Program-made: the position numbers and the translations under genes
Notes under the pieces: model-generated
The model's database searches: none
What the model was told of the DNA's origin: nothing
The model's input: only the letters and a program-made list of their open reading frames with translations
Assembly (NCBI GenBank): GCA_025084515.1
Contig: JAJAGP010000018.1
Span: 709,466-773,465, forward strand
Reading direction: 5' to 3'
DNA: 64,000 nt
DNA from: Ancistrus triradiatus
Taxonomy: Eukaryota; Chordata; Actinopteri; Siluriformes; Loricariidae
Shown here: piece by piece, positions 30,641-42,000 of the stretch
Layout: each line of letters begins with the position of its first letter
Position numbering within the stretch: position 1 is the stretch's first letter

Positions 30641-30852
30641 TGAGCGCGTTTGAGCACTCAACGTATGTATGACTTATCGTCTTGGTTGGTGTACACTGCT
30701 CCCTCTGGAGTGAGTTGCAATTCAGTGTCTTTCCTTGTACTTATACACTTGGACTAACTGGTAAAAGGCTCTTATCAAGGCTGGTAATAAAGTACAATGT
30801 GTACAAATTTCACAAAGCTAAAGCTTTTGAGAGAACAGAGACTGTTACAACA

Positions 30853-31027
30853 TTAAAATTTATGTCATTTAGCAGACGCTCATCTAGAGCGACTTACAGT
30901 AATTACAGTCCAAGCAATTGTGGGTTAAGAGTCTTTCTCAAGGATCCAACAGTGGCAGCATGGCAGAGGTGGGATTTGAACCTTCTGATCCATAGTCCAG
31001 GACCTTAATTGCTAGGCCACTACAGTC
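30853..31027 (-). repeat. SINE, near full length
   Basis: Tail 'tgtcatttagcagacgctca', core 'caattgtgggttaagagtct', B-box complement 'gggatttgaaccttctgatc' and A-box complement 'aattgctaggccactacag' in reverse order. Confidence 0.9.
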
Positions 31028-31228
31028 TCAATTACAAGCCAACAGCTTGTAACTTAGAAAGAAAATCGGAATCGGCCAAAAAAATTGCAATTGGTGCATC
31101 TCTAATATAGATATATAGAACATATAAATATAGAACATTGTGAACCTCTGCCATAAGTAGCTCATTTGAAGCCTACGCACACAAGTCATTTTACTTAAGA
31201 GTGGTTATAGAAGAACAATAGAAATGTT

Positions 31229-31325
31229 GTGGAAAAATGTGAGGAAACCCACTAACATCCTAGATTTGTATGGACGAATGGGCTAAAATTCCTCCAAGCA
31301 GATATCCAGGACTGAAAGCAAGTAA
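31229..31325 (+). repeat. Tc1 gamma family fragment (C-terminal transposase codons)
   Basis: The stretch 'gtgaggaaacccactaacat', 'gacgaatgggctaaaattcc', 'tccaagcagatatccaggac' is the plus-strand counterpart of 9430-9560 on the minus strand in copy 1. It encodes the region after the catalytic Glu. Short, isolated, no ends. Confidence 0.75.
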
Positions 31326-32577
31326 AAGACCTCCCTGAAAACATGGTTTTTTGGCTGCTACCCTTCCCGAAAAGACCATTCCTGATCAAGCTTCTTCAGA
31401 CTATAGAAGGGTCAACTTAACAACTCAATGAAGCTGCTGCTGAATGCATAAAAATGCTTATTCAAGATGTTTTTTTTATTTATTTATTTATTTTTTCATA
31501 TTCTGGTTCTATCCTAATAAAGAGACTAAGATTATAATTATATATGGTCATTATACCATTCCTAAAACAAAAAATCAAATGCCGACATCGTGGCCTAAGA
31601 CTTTATATTCGTAAAGACAGCCCACGATGCAATATCAGGATCAAAGCCTTACTGAATGGTCTCAGAACAGTATACCGTAAGAACCACTCGATCCGTATGG
31701 ACCCGTAGCTCACAGGTGCATTAGTGTTTTGATGGAAGGAAAGAACTGACAGCGTATTTGCCAACCGGGCCATTAGGGCTGAAAAAAATCTTGGTTAATT
31801 TGATTTCCTAGAACCGTCCAAAATGCAACACAACACAACCCTGCTGGAGTAATATGTCAAGAAATGGTGCAATAGTGAAGAGGAAGTGTGAAAACTGCAT
31901 TTATCTGTCTCGCAGGAGTTTCTGGGGAGTCGAACATCAAGTTGCTTAGCTCGGCACGACAACCGTGGCACGAACAGTAACAGCAGCATTAAGCCCGGGG
32001 GATAAAGCCGGAAAATGGGAGGCGGTGGAACTGTACATCATTGGAGAAAGTGGCTGTAACCAAATGACACTTGCCGTGTTTACAATGCCTACAAAATGAG
32101 AACTGCAGCAAAGTTTGCCTTGTTGCATTGGGAATGAGTTTTCACAAGCTCACCAGTGGTCCTGCTTCACGGACAATTCTGCCAGGCACCTGGCTCGGAG
32201 GTTCTTCCAGTGAATCATGATTGTATTTTAATGCCTATATTGGCTTTTGATTTTCATCATGTTGCATTTGAAAGTGGCAAACACATTTTTTTGGTTTCCA
32301 AAAGATTAGGGTTGCCAGAATGCCATACTGACTTGTTTCGCCCCGCTTTGTCCTATGATTAAGCCTAAATCCTCATGCTCATTTCAGCTAAGATTATCAG
32401 TTTAATTTGGATAAAGATGCTCAGTTGGTGCTCAGTGCAAATGTTTCTTCAGACATTAACACGTACAGCACTATCGACATCAACTTCAGCTGACATACAC
32501 CATGTAGGGTTGGATGCCTTCCAGAAGGCTTGTCGAGAACTGAAAACGATGATTATACAGCAAATTGTTTTCCCATA
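31326..32577. other. Non-coding stretch, nothing recognised
   Basis: No supported gene. 'ggtcattataccattcctaa' + 'aacaaaaaatc' (about 31547) is similar to 'ggtcataccattgctaaaac' at about 39797, and 'tttggctgctacccttcc' (31352) to the complement of 39692-39715. A decayed shared repeat may therefore lie in both places. Confidence 0.4.
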
Positions 32578-32812
32578 AGGAATGATAACAATTTTATGAA
32601 TCTCTTCCAGACCCCCAGAAAGTCCACACTGTATAAGGCATTATATGCATTAATGAAGTTGTACTGTACAGGTGCTCCCTGATTTATGATGGAGTTACAT
32701 TCTGAAACATCCATCATAATTAAATGTATCATGAAATGATGAGTGCACAAAGCTTATTTTATACTTAACTGTTGAAAAATCTCATGTAATTTAGTGAGTA
32801 ATGGACTAAAAG
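32578..32812 (+). repeat. TIR family P, internal fragment
   Basis: The stretch 'ccagacccccagaaagtcca', 'cactgtataaggcattatat', 'caggtgctccctgatttatg' and 'aaaaatctcatgtaatttag' matches the left-centre part of 37579-38305 and 62052-62850. Both ends are absent. Confidence 0.85.
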
Positions 32813-33786
32813 GATTCTAGGATTCTAATCAAAGGGTTGTGAGGTCAAAATATCAGTAATAATAATAATAATAATTAAGGTTTCACATTGTTTGGCCGTT
32901 CTTTGTTCTACCCACAGTGTTGACTTTCTTCATGTAATATTCACTTTTGTGCTGTGGGTCTTTTGATATACTGATCTATCTCTTTAAATAGCACCACTAA
33001 TTGAGCTGTTTCTAGGAATTCTCAGATCTGAAGCTACTCAGAACAAACACATGCCAAATGTTCTCTAATCCTTCATATCGAACAAGCAAATGCCACTTTT
33101 TGGTCTGGGAACTGCATCTGTATTACAGCTGTCTGTCTAGGGATACCATGTAATCACAGCTAACAGGGCGTGTCGGTCATATTTGACACATCTAAGGTTT
33201 AACAGTATCAATAAATTTCAAAATGAGAGAATCAAGCAGCTCTTTGTCCAGTCGCTCACCACTGTTGTCAAATCAGCACATTTTCCCTTCATAACCTACC
33301 CAGCTTTGCGCGTCCCTTCACGATTGCCGTGATCGCGAAGGGAAAAAGGAGAGGTTTGCCTTGCTTATTACCCTCTCCAATGGAGCATTTCAAGGATTCC
33401 TCTTTGAAATTCTGCCGAGCCGCCATCTCTTCCGCTCTTATCACTTACTTGAAGGTCATGAGCATTTTTACTTTGTCTTGTCAGCCCCCCTTCACCACCA
33501 CCACCACAAGTCTTTTATAGTCTGAGCCACCAATTGTCATGATGGGTTTTGAACGTGGACTTCAAGTGATGTGCCACAAAGGCTTGAATTAATCATGCGT
33601 TGCATCTCTGATTGTCGACCCCCTTCCTGTACCCTTCATCACATATGCTTGACTGGGTACATGGTTAACAAGGAGACGTCAAAAGGAGTCATGATCTCTT
33701 TATTCCTAAAGAGCATTTAGAACTCAAAAGCATGCATTATTATTGTTAGAGTTTGGAAATTCCATGGTTAGTTGATTTTATATATA
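32813..33786. other. Non-coding stretch with small (AAT)n and (CCA)n tracts
   Basis: Simple tracts at about 32855-32874 (aat) and 33496-33509 (cca). The segment 33290-33480 is non-repetitive. No gene supported. Confidence 0.45.
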
Positions 33787-33861
33787 CTGCTCAAAAAAAT
33801 AAAGGGAACAATTAAACAACACAATATAACTCCAAGTGTTCCCTTTATTTTTTTTGAGCAG
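33787..33861. mobile_element. 75-bp bare-TIR mariner derivative
   Basis: The left end 'ctgctcaaaaaaataaaggg' + 'aaca' and right end 'tgttccctttatttttttt' + 'gagcag' are reverse complements over about 24 bp (one A-tract length difference), flanked by TATATA on both sides. The short centre 'attaaacaacacaatataac' + 'tccaag' equals the sub-terminal sequence of a known fish Tc1/mariner family. The transposase gene is entirely deleted. Confidence 0.92.
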
Positions 33862-34266
33862 TATATAAGAAGTTATAACTGAAGGGAACTTGGATATGAA
33901 ATAGTTTTACACATTTTTACGTACAAATAACAAGGCTGTTAAGTTCTGAGACTGAAAAGCATGCCAGTGGATCATTTGCAAAGTTGTCAAAAGATTTAAC
34001 TGAACATTTTGACATGAACAGTTTATCTCGCCTGAATATTAACACTGCCACTCATTTCGAAGACTGTACGAGTTCACTAAGGTACCGTGGCTGGAGAGCT
34101 TTGTAATGGTACAAGCAGAATTTTGTAATCAAAATTTGTTTGTTGATAGATTTGTTGGAGCATCCAGTTAGTATTTCTTTCAGCAAGTCAGGGTTATAAA
34201 TGCATGAATCAGTTTCTCAGCATCTATAAATGAGTTTATCTTATCAGTCTTTTGCAGACGTACTAG
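33862..34266. other. Non-coding stretch, nothing recognised
   Basis: No supported feature. Confidence 0.45.
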
Positions 34267-34274
34267 GCATTAGG

Positions 34275-34962
34275 CAGTGTTGTGCCAGTTCACAGCTTTT
34301 CTGAACTAGTTCAAGTTCAGTTCATACATGCTCAAAGTGAACAGTTCACGTTCAAAGTTCACAATTTTAATTCTGAACTAGTTCAAAGTTCAGTTCATTT
34401 GACTTTTTTCGTGAGATATATTCAATAAATACTTTTTTCACACTACAAGTAGAAATCACTATACGTTCTTTGAAACTGCTCATTGTAGACATTTGCCCAT
34501 GACACTGCGATTGTGTACGCGGCGTTGCTATGCCTACTTCGCTCTGCTGCAATTCGTCACGGGTAACGTCGTGCGGAAGCCAGTATGTTATTAACTAGCC
34601 AGTATGTTAACTATTCTCAGCCGGACACTACGTTGCCTGCAATGCATTGCGCACACAATGTCAAAACCATTTCTGTCTGGTGATACATGATTTAAGCGGC
34701 ACCAGCGAGAATACAGGAGGGAGGAACTTTCTCTCGTTGCGTTTCAAAAGAGAAAACAGATGTCACTCAGTTTTCAATGGAAAACAAATTCCAACGTTCA
34801 TTTACAGTGATGTCTGCCGTTCATGACACATAATGTGAGACTAATTCATTGTTCAAGTTTCTTTATTAAAAAAATGTGTTGCGTTCAGTTCAAACACGAA
34901 AAAATGAGCGTTGTTTCTCATGAACGCCGTTCTTTTGAACTCGTTCCGCACAAAAACCTTGT
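34275..34962. mobile_element. hAT-like non-autonomous element with candidate 8-bp target duplication
   Basis: Both ends are rich in 'gaactagttcaa / ttgaactcgtt' words, as in a fish hAT-type family. Left end 'cagtgttgtgccagttcaca', right end 'cgttccgcacaaaaaccttg' + 't'. 'GCATTAGG' occurs at 34267-34274 and 34963-34970, immediately outside, consistent with the 8-bp duplication typical of hAT. The two termini are only partly complementary, so some end decay must be assumed. No transposase. Confidence 0.65.
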
Positions 34963-34970
34963 GCATTAGG

Positions 34971-35768
34971 AACAGTACTCGAGGTTTAGCATAAATGTTG
35001 TGACCTTGGGGTACAAACTAATGATACTTAACTTTAATCTGGATTAAAAGAAAATTAAGCGTCATCCAATCTCAGATTTCTTTTACACAATACTTGTGGA
35101 CTATAAGAGCATCATTTGGATTGGCTGATATACAACTGGGTATCATCTGCATAACAGTGGAAACTGATACCATGTTTATGAGTAATTAAGCCAGTGGGAG
35201 CATGTACATAAAAAGTAATGGTACGCCCATCACTGACCTCTATAGTGTACTGTACTTCTCTTTTGACCATGCTTCTTTCAGTGGCACGTTTGGCTCGTGC
35301 CGCTGCCTTTGTTGGTGTCGACGTGCCTCTGTGGTTGGTTTCTCATTGTTATTCAAGCTATGTATTCATCTCCCTCTGTGTCGCTCTCGTTGTGTATGTG
35401 GTTTGCCTGTTATCTGTTTGTTTCTCAGTTGCCTTATACATTGCATGTCCTCTCGCAGACGGGTTATGATTATGGTGGTAATATGCAGGCACGTTGTGAA
35501 CGTTTGTTTATCTGCATTGCAGTGTTTATCGTGCACTCATGACATGGAATGATCCACACAAAAAATGATGATGTTTGTCAAGAATTCAACAATTCAAATG
35601 CAAAATGTCAGAGCAAATAGTTTCTGCTAATGCCCGAATCAGCTGGAAGGCACCTGAAAAATGTTGATACACATTCGTATATTCTTATGAAAAACAGTAA
35701 TGATACATAGTATTATTTATTATATTACTAATTGAATGATTATTATTATGTATAACATTATTATGTTG
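34971..35768. other. Non-coding stretch, nothing recognised
   Basis: Three overlapping plus-strand open frames at 35202-35552 are Leu/Val/Ser-rich with no domain and no frame preference. Treated as chance in a T-rich segment. Confidence 0.4.
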
Positions 35769-35862
35769 CAGCTTGCTTCACAGTGAGAAGGTCCTGGGTT
35801 CAGGTCCTTTCTGTGTGGAGTTTGCATGTCCTCCCCATGTCCACGTGGGGTTTCCCCAGGTA
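35769..35862 (+). repeat. SINE-like repeat (TCACAGTGAGAAGGTCCTGGGTT type), copy 1, short
   Basis: The stretch 'cttcacagtgagaaggtcct', 'gggttcaggtcctttctgtg' and 'tggagtttgcatgtcctccc' is a fragment of a very common teleost repeat with a tRNA-like promoter region. It ends shortly after 'gtttccccaggtac'. Confidence 0.85.
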
Positions 35863-35900
35863 CTATATTATAGTTTGAAATTTATGATCAAATAATTTTA

Positions 35901-36212
35901 GCATCGCCGCCTCACAGCGAGAAGGTCCTGGGTTCAATCCCAGGGTGGAGCGGCCTGGGTCCTTTCTGTGTGGAGTCTGCATGTCCTCCCCGTGTCTGCA
36001 TGGGTTTATGCCAGGCACTCCGGTTTCATCCCACAGTCCAAAGACATGCAGGTTTGGTTGATTGGTTACGCTACATTGGCCTGGTTAGTGTGGTCTCTGG
36101 CGACAGATGGAGCGACGCGTCGGCTGGAGTATTCTCGGTCGCATCGAGTGGTAGTGGGCGGACCCCGCATTCGTCGGAACAGGCGCCAGGAAAGAAGAAG
36201 AAGAATTAGTTA
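35901..36212 (+). repeat. SINE-like repeat, copy 2, longer
   Basis: 'gcatcgccgcctcacagcga', 'gaaggtcctgggttcaatcc', 'tggagtctgcatgtcctccc', 'catcccacagtccaaagaca' and 'tgcaggtttggttgattggt' follow the order of the same family as 35769-35862. The 3' part (36080-36205) is CpG-rich and ends in a GAA/AG-rich tail ('aaagaagaagaagaattag'). Confidence 0.88.
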
Positions 36213-36579
36213 ATTAGTTAGTTAATATTTAGCTGATATGTTTGTAATGTGTATTTTTATGTGTATTGTTTATCCCGTTAAAGCATGAATTTTAAAAGCT
36301 ATAAAACAAATATTGACACTAATACATTACCTCAGAGACAAAATTCCACGCATTGCATTTTCCCTGAGCATATCTTTAAATTATTATTGAGAAATTCTTG
36401 TGCATTTAGAATAAGCATTTAACATCCGTGTCGGAATATCACTCAGTATCTTAAACCATTGCTAAATGATGAAAAGGTTTTTTTGGGGGTTTTTTTTGCA
36501 TGGGAGCTAGTGAAAAGCCCATAAGGCCTAGTTTGCGTAATTTATTTGTTCAGACTTATCTCTATTTGATAAGCTCAGC
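36213..36579. other. Non-coding stretch, nothing recognised
   Basis: AT-rich, no supported feature. Confidence 0.45.
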
Positions 36580-36940
36580 TGCACATTATTTTCAGCATAT
36601 GACAGGATTCCGAGTTCTCGGTCTGATCCTCACTGATCCTCTTAGCAGAGCGCCCATCCTCACAGTGCCAACTTGCCAGCTGTCTGTGACATATTCGCAC
36701 ATCTCATTTCCCCTTGCGATGCCATTGGGGCTCATTGGAATGTAAGCAGCGGCTAGTGATACCTGATTGACTGCAGGTGCCAATAAAGATGGCAGCGCTC
36801 TCCAAGCCACTCGGCCCGTCAAATGACAGGGGCGTTTGTCCCTCATGTGCCGAGTTTGGCAGCCGTGTAGACTGTGTGCTGAAGTGCTGCCATCTCTGTC
36901 ATTCGACTCTTTCACATTCATAATAGAGTGCTGTGGAGAG
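36580..36940. other. Candidate conserved non-coding island
   Basis: Non-repetitive sequence with TGACAG words at about 36600 and 36823 (MEIS-type), 'ttgccagctgtctgtgacat' and 'ggcagccgtgtagactgtgt'. No consistent reading frame: the 109-codon minus-strand frame 36921-36592 has no domain. Enhancer-like by texture. Confidence 0.3.
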
Positions 36941-37578
36941 GCTCTTACATGATGGCTTCCATACTCAAGTGGGAAGGCTGATTGTTAGCAGCATGTGTAC
37001 ACTGCGTACTGTTTCTATTTTTAAACGTCACCATAACCATGAATTAAGGAGGAATGGTCACAAAGTCAAACAGGCTTGTGACCATCTGTCTTAATGGGGA
37101 CGCGGCAATGTCCTATTTTTTTTTTTTTTTTTTGCTGCTTCTGTGCTGATAAAGCAAAATGCACGTCCTAGTTTATGACACCTTGCCGATTCTCGAAGGT
37201 TTTGTACCCTGGTTGATAGAAACACAATGACATCATCAGTTAACGATCTTTTGAAGCAGACTGCTGCTTTATTAGAGTTAACGAGAAGAAGGTTTCTGTC
37301 CATCCAAGCATTTTACAGTATGTTGCTAATGCAGTTTTACATTCTGTGGAACTGTGCTGCTAAATATGGCTAAACTGATCAGCATAACTGCATATCATCA
37401 ACACGGCAGGGGAAGATAACTTTAGAGCCTAGAACAGATAAATCAGCCGCTAACATAACCACAGTGCATTCTAGAAAAGGAGATATGTAGGATATATGTC
37501 TGGAACAGGTAGAAACTGTAGCCAAAAATGGCACCTTTGGCCGAAAGGCATAACTGCTCTCAACACAATATAAGAATA
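36941..37578. other. Non-coding stretch with a poly-T tract
   Basis: Poly-T at about 37116-37134. No other feature recognised. Confidence 0.45.
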
Positions 37579-38305
37579 CAGTGATACCTCGGGTTCTCAC
37601 TAGTTAATTCGTTCCAGAATGCTCGTTGAATCGAAAATGACTAGTACTGAGCGCATTGTAAATTGAATGAATCCATTCCAGACCCAGAGAAAATCCACAC
37701 TGTATAAGGTATTATATGGATTAATGGAGTTGTATTGTACGAGTGCTCCCTGATTTATGATGGGGATATGTTGGTAGAGCGGTCTATAGTGTATAATAGC
37801 GGATATATGGAAAGATAATGTTTACAACACTTACATTAACCTACAGTTGGACAAAAATCATTAACACAAAGCTTATTTTATAATAAAGTGTTGAGAAGTC
37901 TCATGTAATTTAACAGGTAATGGATTGAAAGTGAAAAGTAAAAGCAAAACACTTACACTATTGATGAACTCACTGCAGCCTGTGTTCTGGAGCATTCAGT
38001 TCCTGGTTTGTTTTCGGTTGGGTCTTATAAACTTTTTTAAGATCCATGGAGACTTATTTGCACTAAGAATACAGTACTGTAGATGTAAAAATGAAGAGAA
38101 ACACGATAAACCCAGAGGAGATCTGCACTGAGGGCTATTGTGAACCTGAATGACTGTGTACTGAATCGTGACTCATGAATCGCTCGACTCAAGTGCGCTA
38201 AGTACTTAACAAATGATGACAACCGAGACAACTTTTTTGTAGTCAAAATGCATCAAGAACCAAATTCGACAAGTTCTGAGGTGGTCGAGGACCGAGCTAC
38301 CACTG
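37579..38305 (+). mobile_element. TIR family P, complete copy 1 (non-autonomous, Tc1/mariner-like)
   Basis: 727 bp, flanked by TA (37577-37578 and 38306-38307). Left end 'cagtgatacctcgggttctc', right end 'gaccgagctaccactg', imperfect inverted repeats of about 20 bp starting CAGT. The interior shares 'gagaaaatccacactgtata', 'acattaacctacagttggac', 'tgtgttctggagcattcagt' and 'tggagacttatttgcactaa' with 62052-62850. No transposase reading frame. Confidence 0.9.
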
Positions 38306-38479
38306 TATAAGGAGATTTTACAGAAAGAAGGCATAAAAATTCAGAACAGAACTGTGTTTCAGGTCTGATTTGGTGGTAGCGCCAGCTCTGATAATTGCTC
38401 AAAAAAAAGTTTCTCTAAGAGTAATCAACATGCAAACCCTTTATTGATAAAAGATAAACACCCCGAAGGAGCATTTTTA
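38306..38479. other. Short unassigned segment
   Basis: Nothing recognised. Confidence 0.45.
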
Positions 38480-38900
38480 GCTGACAGAAGAGACGTGCTG
38501 TGTTCTAATGGGAAAACGCAGCTTTAATCGTCCTTGAATTGTTACTGTCATAACACCGACTCGTTCCGCTCCCTAAATCCCGAAGAGTTTGTCCTGTAAG
38601 AAAGCAATATAAACAACGTGAGGCAGGGTTTTGCTGCCTGGATGACAGTAACTACCGTGACGGGCTGCTTGCGCCGCGATTGAACACTGTTTCCGCTGAG
38701 ATTTGATCGTTCCTGTTCCCCGAGTCATTACTGTAATTTAATTGCCAAGATGCTTCGAGTACGTTCTGTAAGTCCGTTGTTCTTGAGCTGCATAATGAAG
38801 ACTTTTCCATCCTATTGAGCTCCAGTTGCTCAGTGGGTGTCAAGATGACAATGAGGTCTGATGAAGGAAACAAATGACTGCATTTGTGCCACCTAATTTA
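38480..38900. other. Candidate conserved non-coding island
   Basis: Non-repetitive, with 'gagtcattactgtaatttaa' + 'ttgccaag', 'gagctgcataatgaagactt' and 'gtcaagatgacaatgaggtc'. GC-containing flanks such as 'ggctgcttgcgccgcgattg'. No exon-like frame. Confidence 0.3.
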
Positions 38901-39004
38901 TGACCTTGCAGTAACGGGAATCGCCTGTTTTAGTTTCGGGACTCCACATTTTCCCCTTTTGACTATCTGAACGGCGTTCTACTTATGGCCTTGGAAATGC
39001 ATGG

Positions 39005-39650
39005 CCGCATGCATCATGTATGCAAACCCAGATAGAAATGTCGGATTGCTGCCTTCATTTGCAGTGGTGTCATGAACAAGAATTATGGACTGCTATGGAG
39101 GGAACCATATCGTCTTTAGCGACAAATCCCGATTCTGTTTGGGATCCGACAACGGTGTGGTTTGAGTATGGAGGTCTCTTGGAGAGCAAATCAATTCTGC
39201 CTTTGCTGTGGATACTGGCTCAACTGCTGGTGTCACGATCTGAGGAGCCATCTAGTATGTCAGTTGGTCACCCCTAGTAGTGATACGAGGGACACTAACA
39301 GCAATATGTGCGGGACATCCTGCGGCCAAATGTGTTGCCTCTCATGGCAGGGCTTCCAGCTGTCATTTTTCAGCAGGTTCATGCTCGCCCACAAACACAG
39401 CAAGGGCTTCCCAGGAATGCTACATTACAACAATTCCTTGGCCTGCCTGGTTGCCAGATTCAATGCCAATCGAGCATTTATGGGTCCAGCTGGAAAGCTA
39501 TGAGTGTGCAGGATCCAGTTGCAACATCTGTGAGCAAAAGTGCCACAGGATACCATATAAAACATCTATCTCATCTTGTGTCCAGGCTAGTGGCGGCCCA
39601 ATAGGGTATTAGAGCCTCTTTTCAATTGTACAGTTTTCTCCAATAAACTT
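39005..39650 (+). pseudogene. Tc1-type DDE transposase pseudogene (epsilon family)
   Basis: Translated fragments in shifting frames follow the enzyme's order: LQWCHEQELWTAMEG, then a first-Asp-region remnant (SLATNPDSVWD, where a SDESRF-like block would be; about 39110-39145). These are followed by WILAQLL / TGSTAGVTI-type codons and YVRDILRPNVLPLMAGLP (about 39300-39355). The second catalytic block is degraded to FQQVHARPQTQ (Asp changed to Val, about 39370). WPAWLPDSMPIEHLW at about 39440-39485 keeps the Glu. N-terminal domain and terminal repeats were not found. Dead by frameshifts and loss of catalytic Asp. Confidence 0.85.
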
Positions 39651-40779
39651 ATCCATTCGACTGATATTGTAATCACTTACATATATGTTACATGGGTAGC
39701 AGCCAAGAAACCACCTTTTTCGGAAGGGGAACAGAAATACTAAAGCTCACAAAGATTGGAACGAAGACCAGTGAAAAGAGGATTATGGAGTGGTCATACC
39801 ATTGCTAAAACAACAAATCTAGTGGAGACCTAAAATTTTTGCACAGAACGGTATATCGTGTCATATGTTTTCACCCGTCTTCATTTGGGCCTGGTTCTTC
39901 TCAGTGAGTCTAACCTCTGGTTGCTCATTTGGGGCGTAGACGTCCATTGTTAACAGCGCTATGCAAAGAAATCAAGCATACACTACAGAGGAGCTCTCTG
40001 TAGGGATAAAGTGATTGTTGCCATGCATAATTTGGATCTGTTAAAGTAAAGGTGCTGCCACAAAACTGCCGAGAAGCTAATTGGGTGGTAACCCAGTGTA
40101 GCATGCTCGTCTTTGTTGTTATGCTGCCTTTGGGGAACAAATAAAGCTATTTTTTTGTCTGGTACTGTCATGAACGGCGCTTGGTCTTTTCTCTCATTAT
40201 CTTGAGCTGTAAGTTCTTGCATGTTGGATGTTCCTGCAGTAAGCTTTCCGAAGCGCACTAGTCGCTTTCGCATTTAAGGTGAACTACAGTCATCCAGAGT
40301 GCAGTTGATTTTCCCAGTGTAGCCTTTAGAAATGCCAGACAGATGCAGTTTCTCTTAAAAAGGAAACGTGCCAAATTACTAACCCCGTCCTTAAGGTGTC
40401 CAGCTTGATTAATACGGCTGGCACGGCACCATTGCAAAATCACCGGTTTACAATCCTCACTGCTTGACACACCTCAGAGGGTGCAGGCTAATTAAGTCAA
40501 GGCAACGTCCTGCCTTTTACAGCACTAGGTCTGGCTGGGCTGACTGGTGAAGACTGTGATTATCTATCCTAGCGGCTAATTTGCAACTTTTTTTAAGTGT
40601 GAGGTTGAACTACTCGGAGACGTGTACACAATGCTAATAGTAATTAAGCTGATAAGTGAGCAGAAAAGATTTTCCTTCAATTTCTGATTAGATAGATAGG
40701 GTTATCTGTGACCACCGTGACCCACTGCAATCCAATCCAGGTCAAACGGTGAGAGGAAAATTGAAATCCATTGAAAAAG
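39651..40779. other. Non-coding stretch, nothing recognised
   Basis: No supported gene or family beyond the weak similarity of 39690-39830 to 31342-31580. Minus-strand open frames at 39925-40470 lack domains. Confidence 0.4.
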
Positions 40780-41520
40780 ACCAACGTAGTTCGTCCTTTG
40801 GTCAGATCGAGTCCATCACAGGAGCCAATTATGAAAATAAGTCGACAGAAGCTTTAGGCGCTCATGCAAACCCTCATTAATGCCCAATCATGAGACCATC
40901 TTGCTAATGATGCAATTTGGTGGTTTGATGGAACCACCAAAGTTGATCGCGCTGGCGGCCTCCGTTTCCCCAGCGATGCGCAGTCAGCCGTGGGCTTCTT
41001 GTGCGCCGCAGCGAGGCATGTTGTCATTGTTTTCCAGCCCCGATTTTCGCCCGTTCGCTCCAGGAGAAAAGGCGCCATCATAACATTATTCCATTATATT
41101 CACGTCCGCTAAAAAGAAAGTACAGCCACAGGTAAAAGCAAAATAATTAGCCCCACCCATTATGACCAGCGGACCATTAGCGGCAGCAAACATTAGCCAC
41201 CTTTCTTACAGCTTTTCATGGCTCATACCTCTCTCGCGCCGCCAGAAACTGCTAATGGACTTGGCATTTGCAGGGAACCATTACTTTAATTTATTTTAAT
41301 GCCAGCCTGCAAAGGCCTGACACATTCTGAGAGCTATCCCTCTCACCCGAGAAGCACCACGGCTCCCTGGGTTCTGCAGGCTGCATTTACATATTTATTA
41401 AAATTATTACCAGGCAAGTTCATTTAGGTAATGTTATAATGCATTTTCGGAGTGAAGAGGAATGGCGTAATCAGGCTGGATAGCCACCTTTTTTTTTATT
41501 TTCGCAAGAGGAAAAACAAA
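40780..41520. other. Candidate conserved non-coding island
   Basis: A long non-repetitive block with alternating ATTA-type words and GC-rich segments: 'ccctcattaatgcccaatca', 'cttgctaatgatgcaatttg', 'gcaaaataattagccccacc', 'ggaccattagcggcagcaaa', 'ccattactttaatttatttt' and 'acatatttattaaaattatt'. It is bounded by a T-tract at about 41491. No exon-like frame. Among the most enhancer-like stretches in the window. Confidence 0.38.
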
Positions 41521-41940
41521 CCTGCAGCCTGGATGCCTTGATTTTACAGGTTTTTGACCAAAATGCGAAGTCACTTCACATGTCCCCGAGGAAAACGCAT
41601 TTTATGGATCCGCTTTTCTTTTTTTGTAATAAAGATATAACACAACCTGTTAGTAATCGCACTGATAACACCCAAAGTTTTGGCACCACCGTGTTGCGGT
41701 GTAATAAACGTGCATCCATCACTCCCTCCTAGTTTAAATTCAGTACGCTATTCTTTGCCTGCAAAGACAAAGAAAATCCAATTAAGCTTAGCCTTAATGC
41801 GCTGTGCACTTGCCACATGCCTGTTATTATTAATTTCATAAATATATTTTAGTATATTGCAGCTCCTGGTTACATTTCCACAACACTAACAGAACTCTGT
41901 ACTCGCCAGATGCCACACACCCGGGACAATTTATGGGACT
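41521..41940. other. Non-coding stretch, nothing recognised
   Basis: No supported feature. It may be a continuation of the preceding island, as 'ccaattaagcttagccttaa' occurs near 41777. Confidence 0.4.
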
Positions 41941-42000
41941 GTTTAGACTGTGAAGGTCCAGGTTCAAATTCCACCACGGCCAAGCTGTCTTTGCAAAAGC
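41941..42000 (+). repeat. SINE fragment (B-box region only)
   Basis: 'gaaggtccaggttcaaattc' + 'caccacggccaagctg' matches the middle of the tRNA-like head and the beginning of the core. Head start and tail missing. Confidence 0.7.

Noticed and set aside
35202..35552. Three overlapping plus-strand ORFs as a membrane protein
   Set aside because: Hydrophobicity comes from T-rich sequence; all three frames are open at once, with no preferred frame.
38652..38873. Minus-strand ORF as a small protein
   Set aside because: No domain and lies in an island-like non-coding block.
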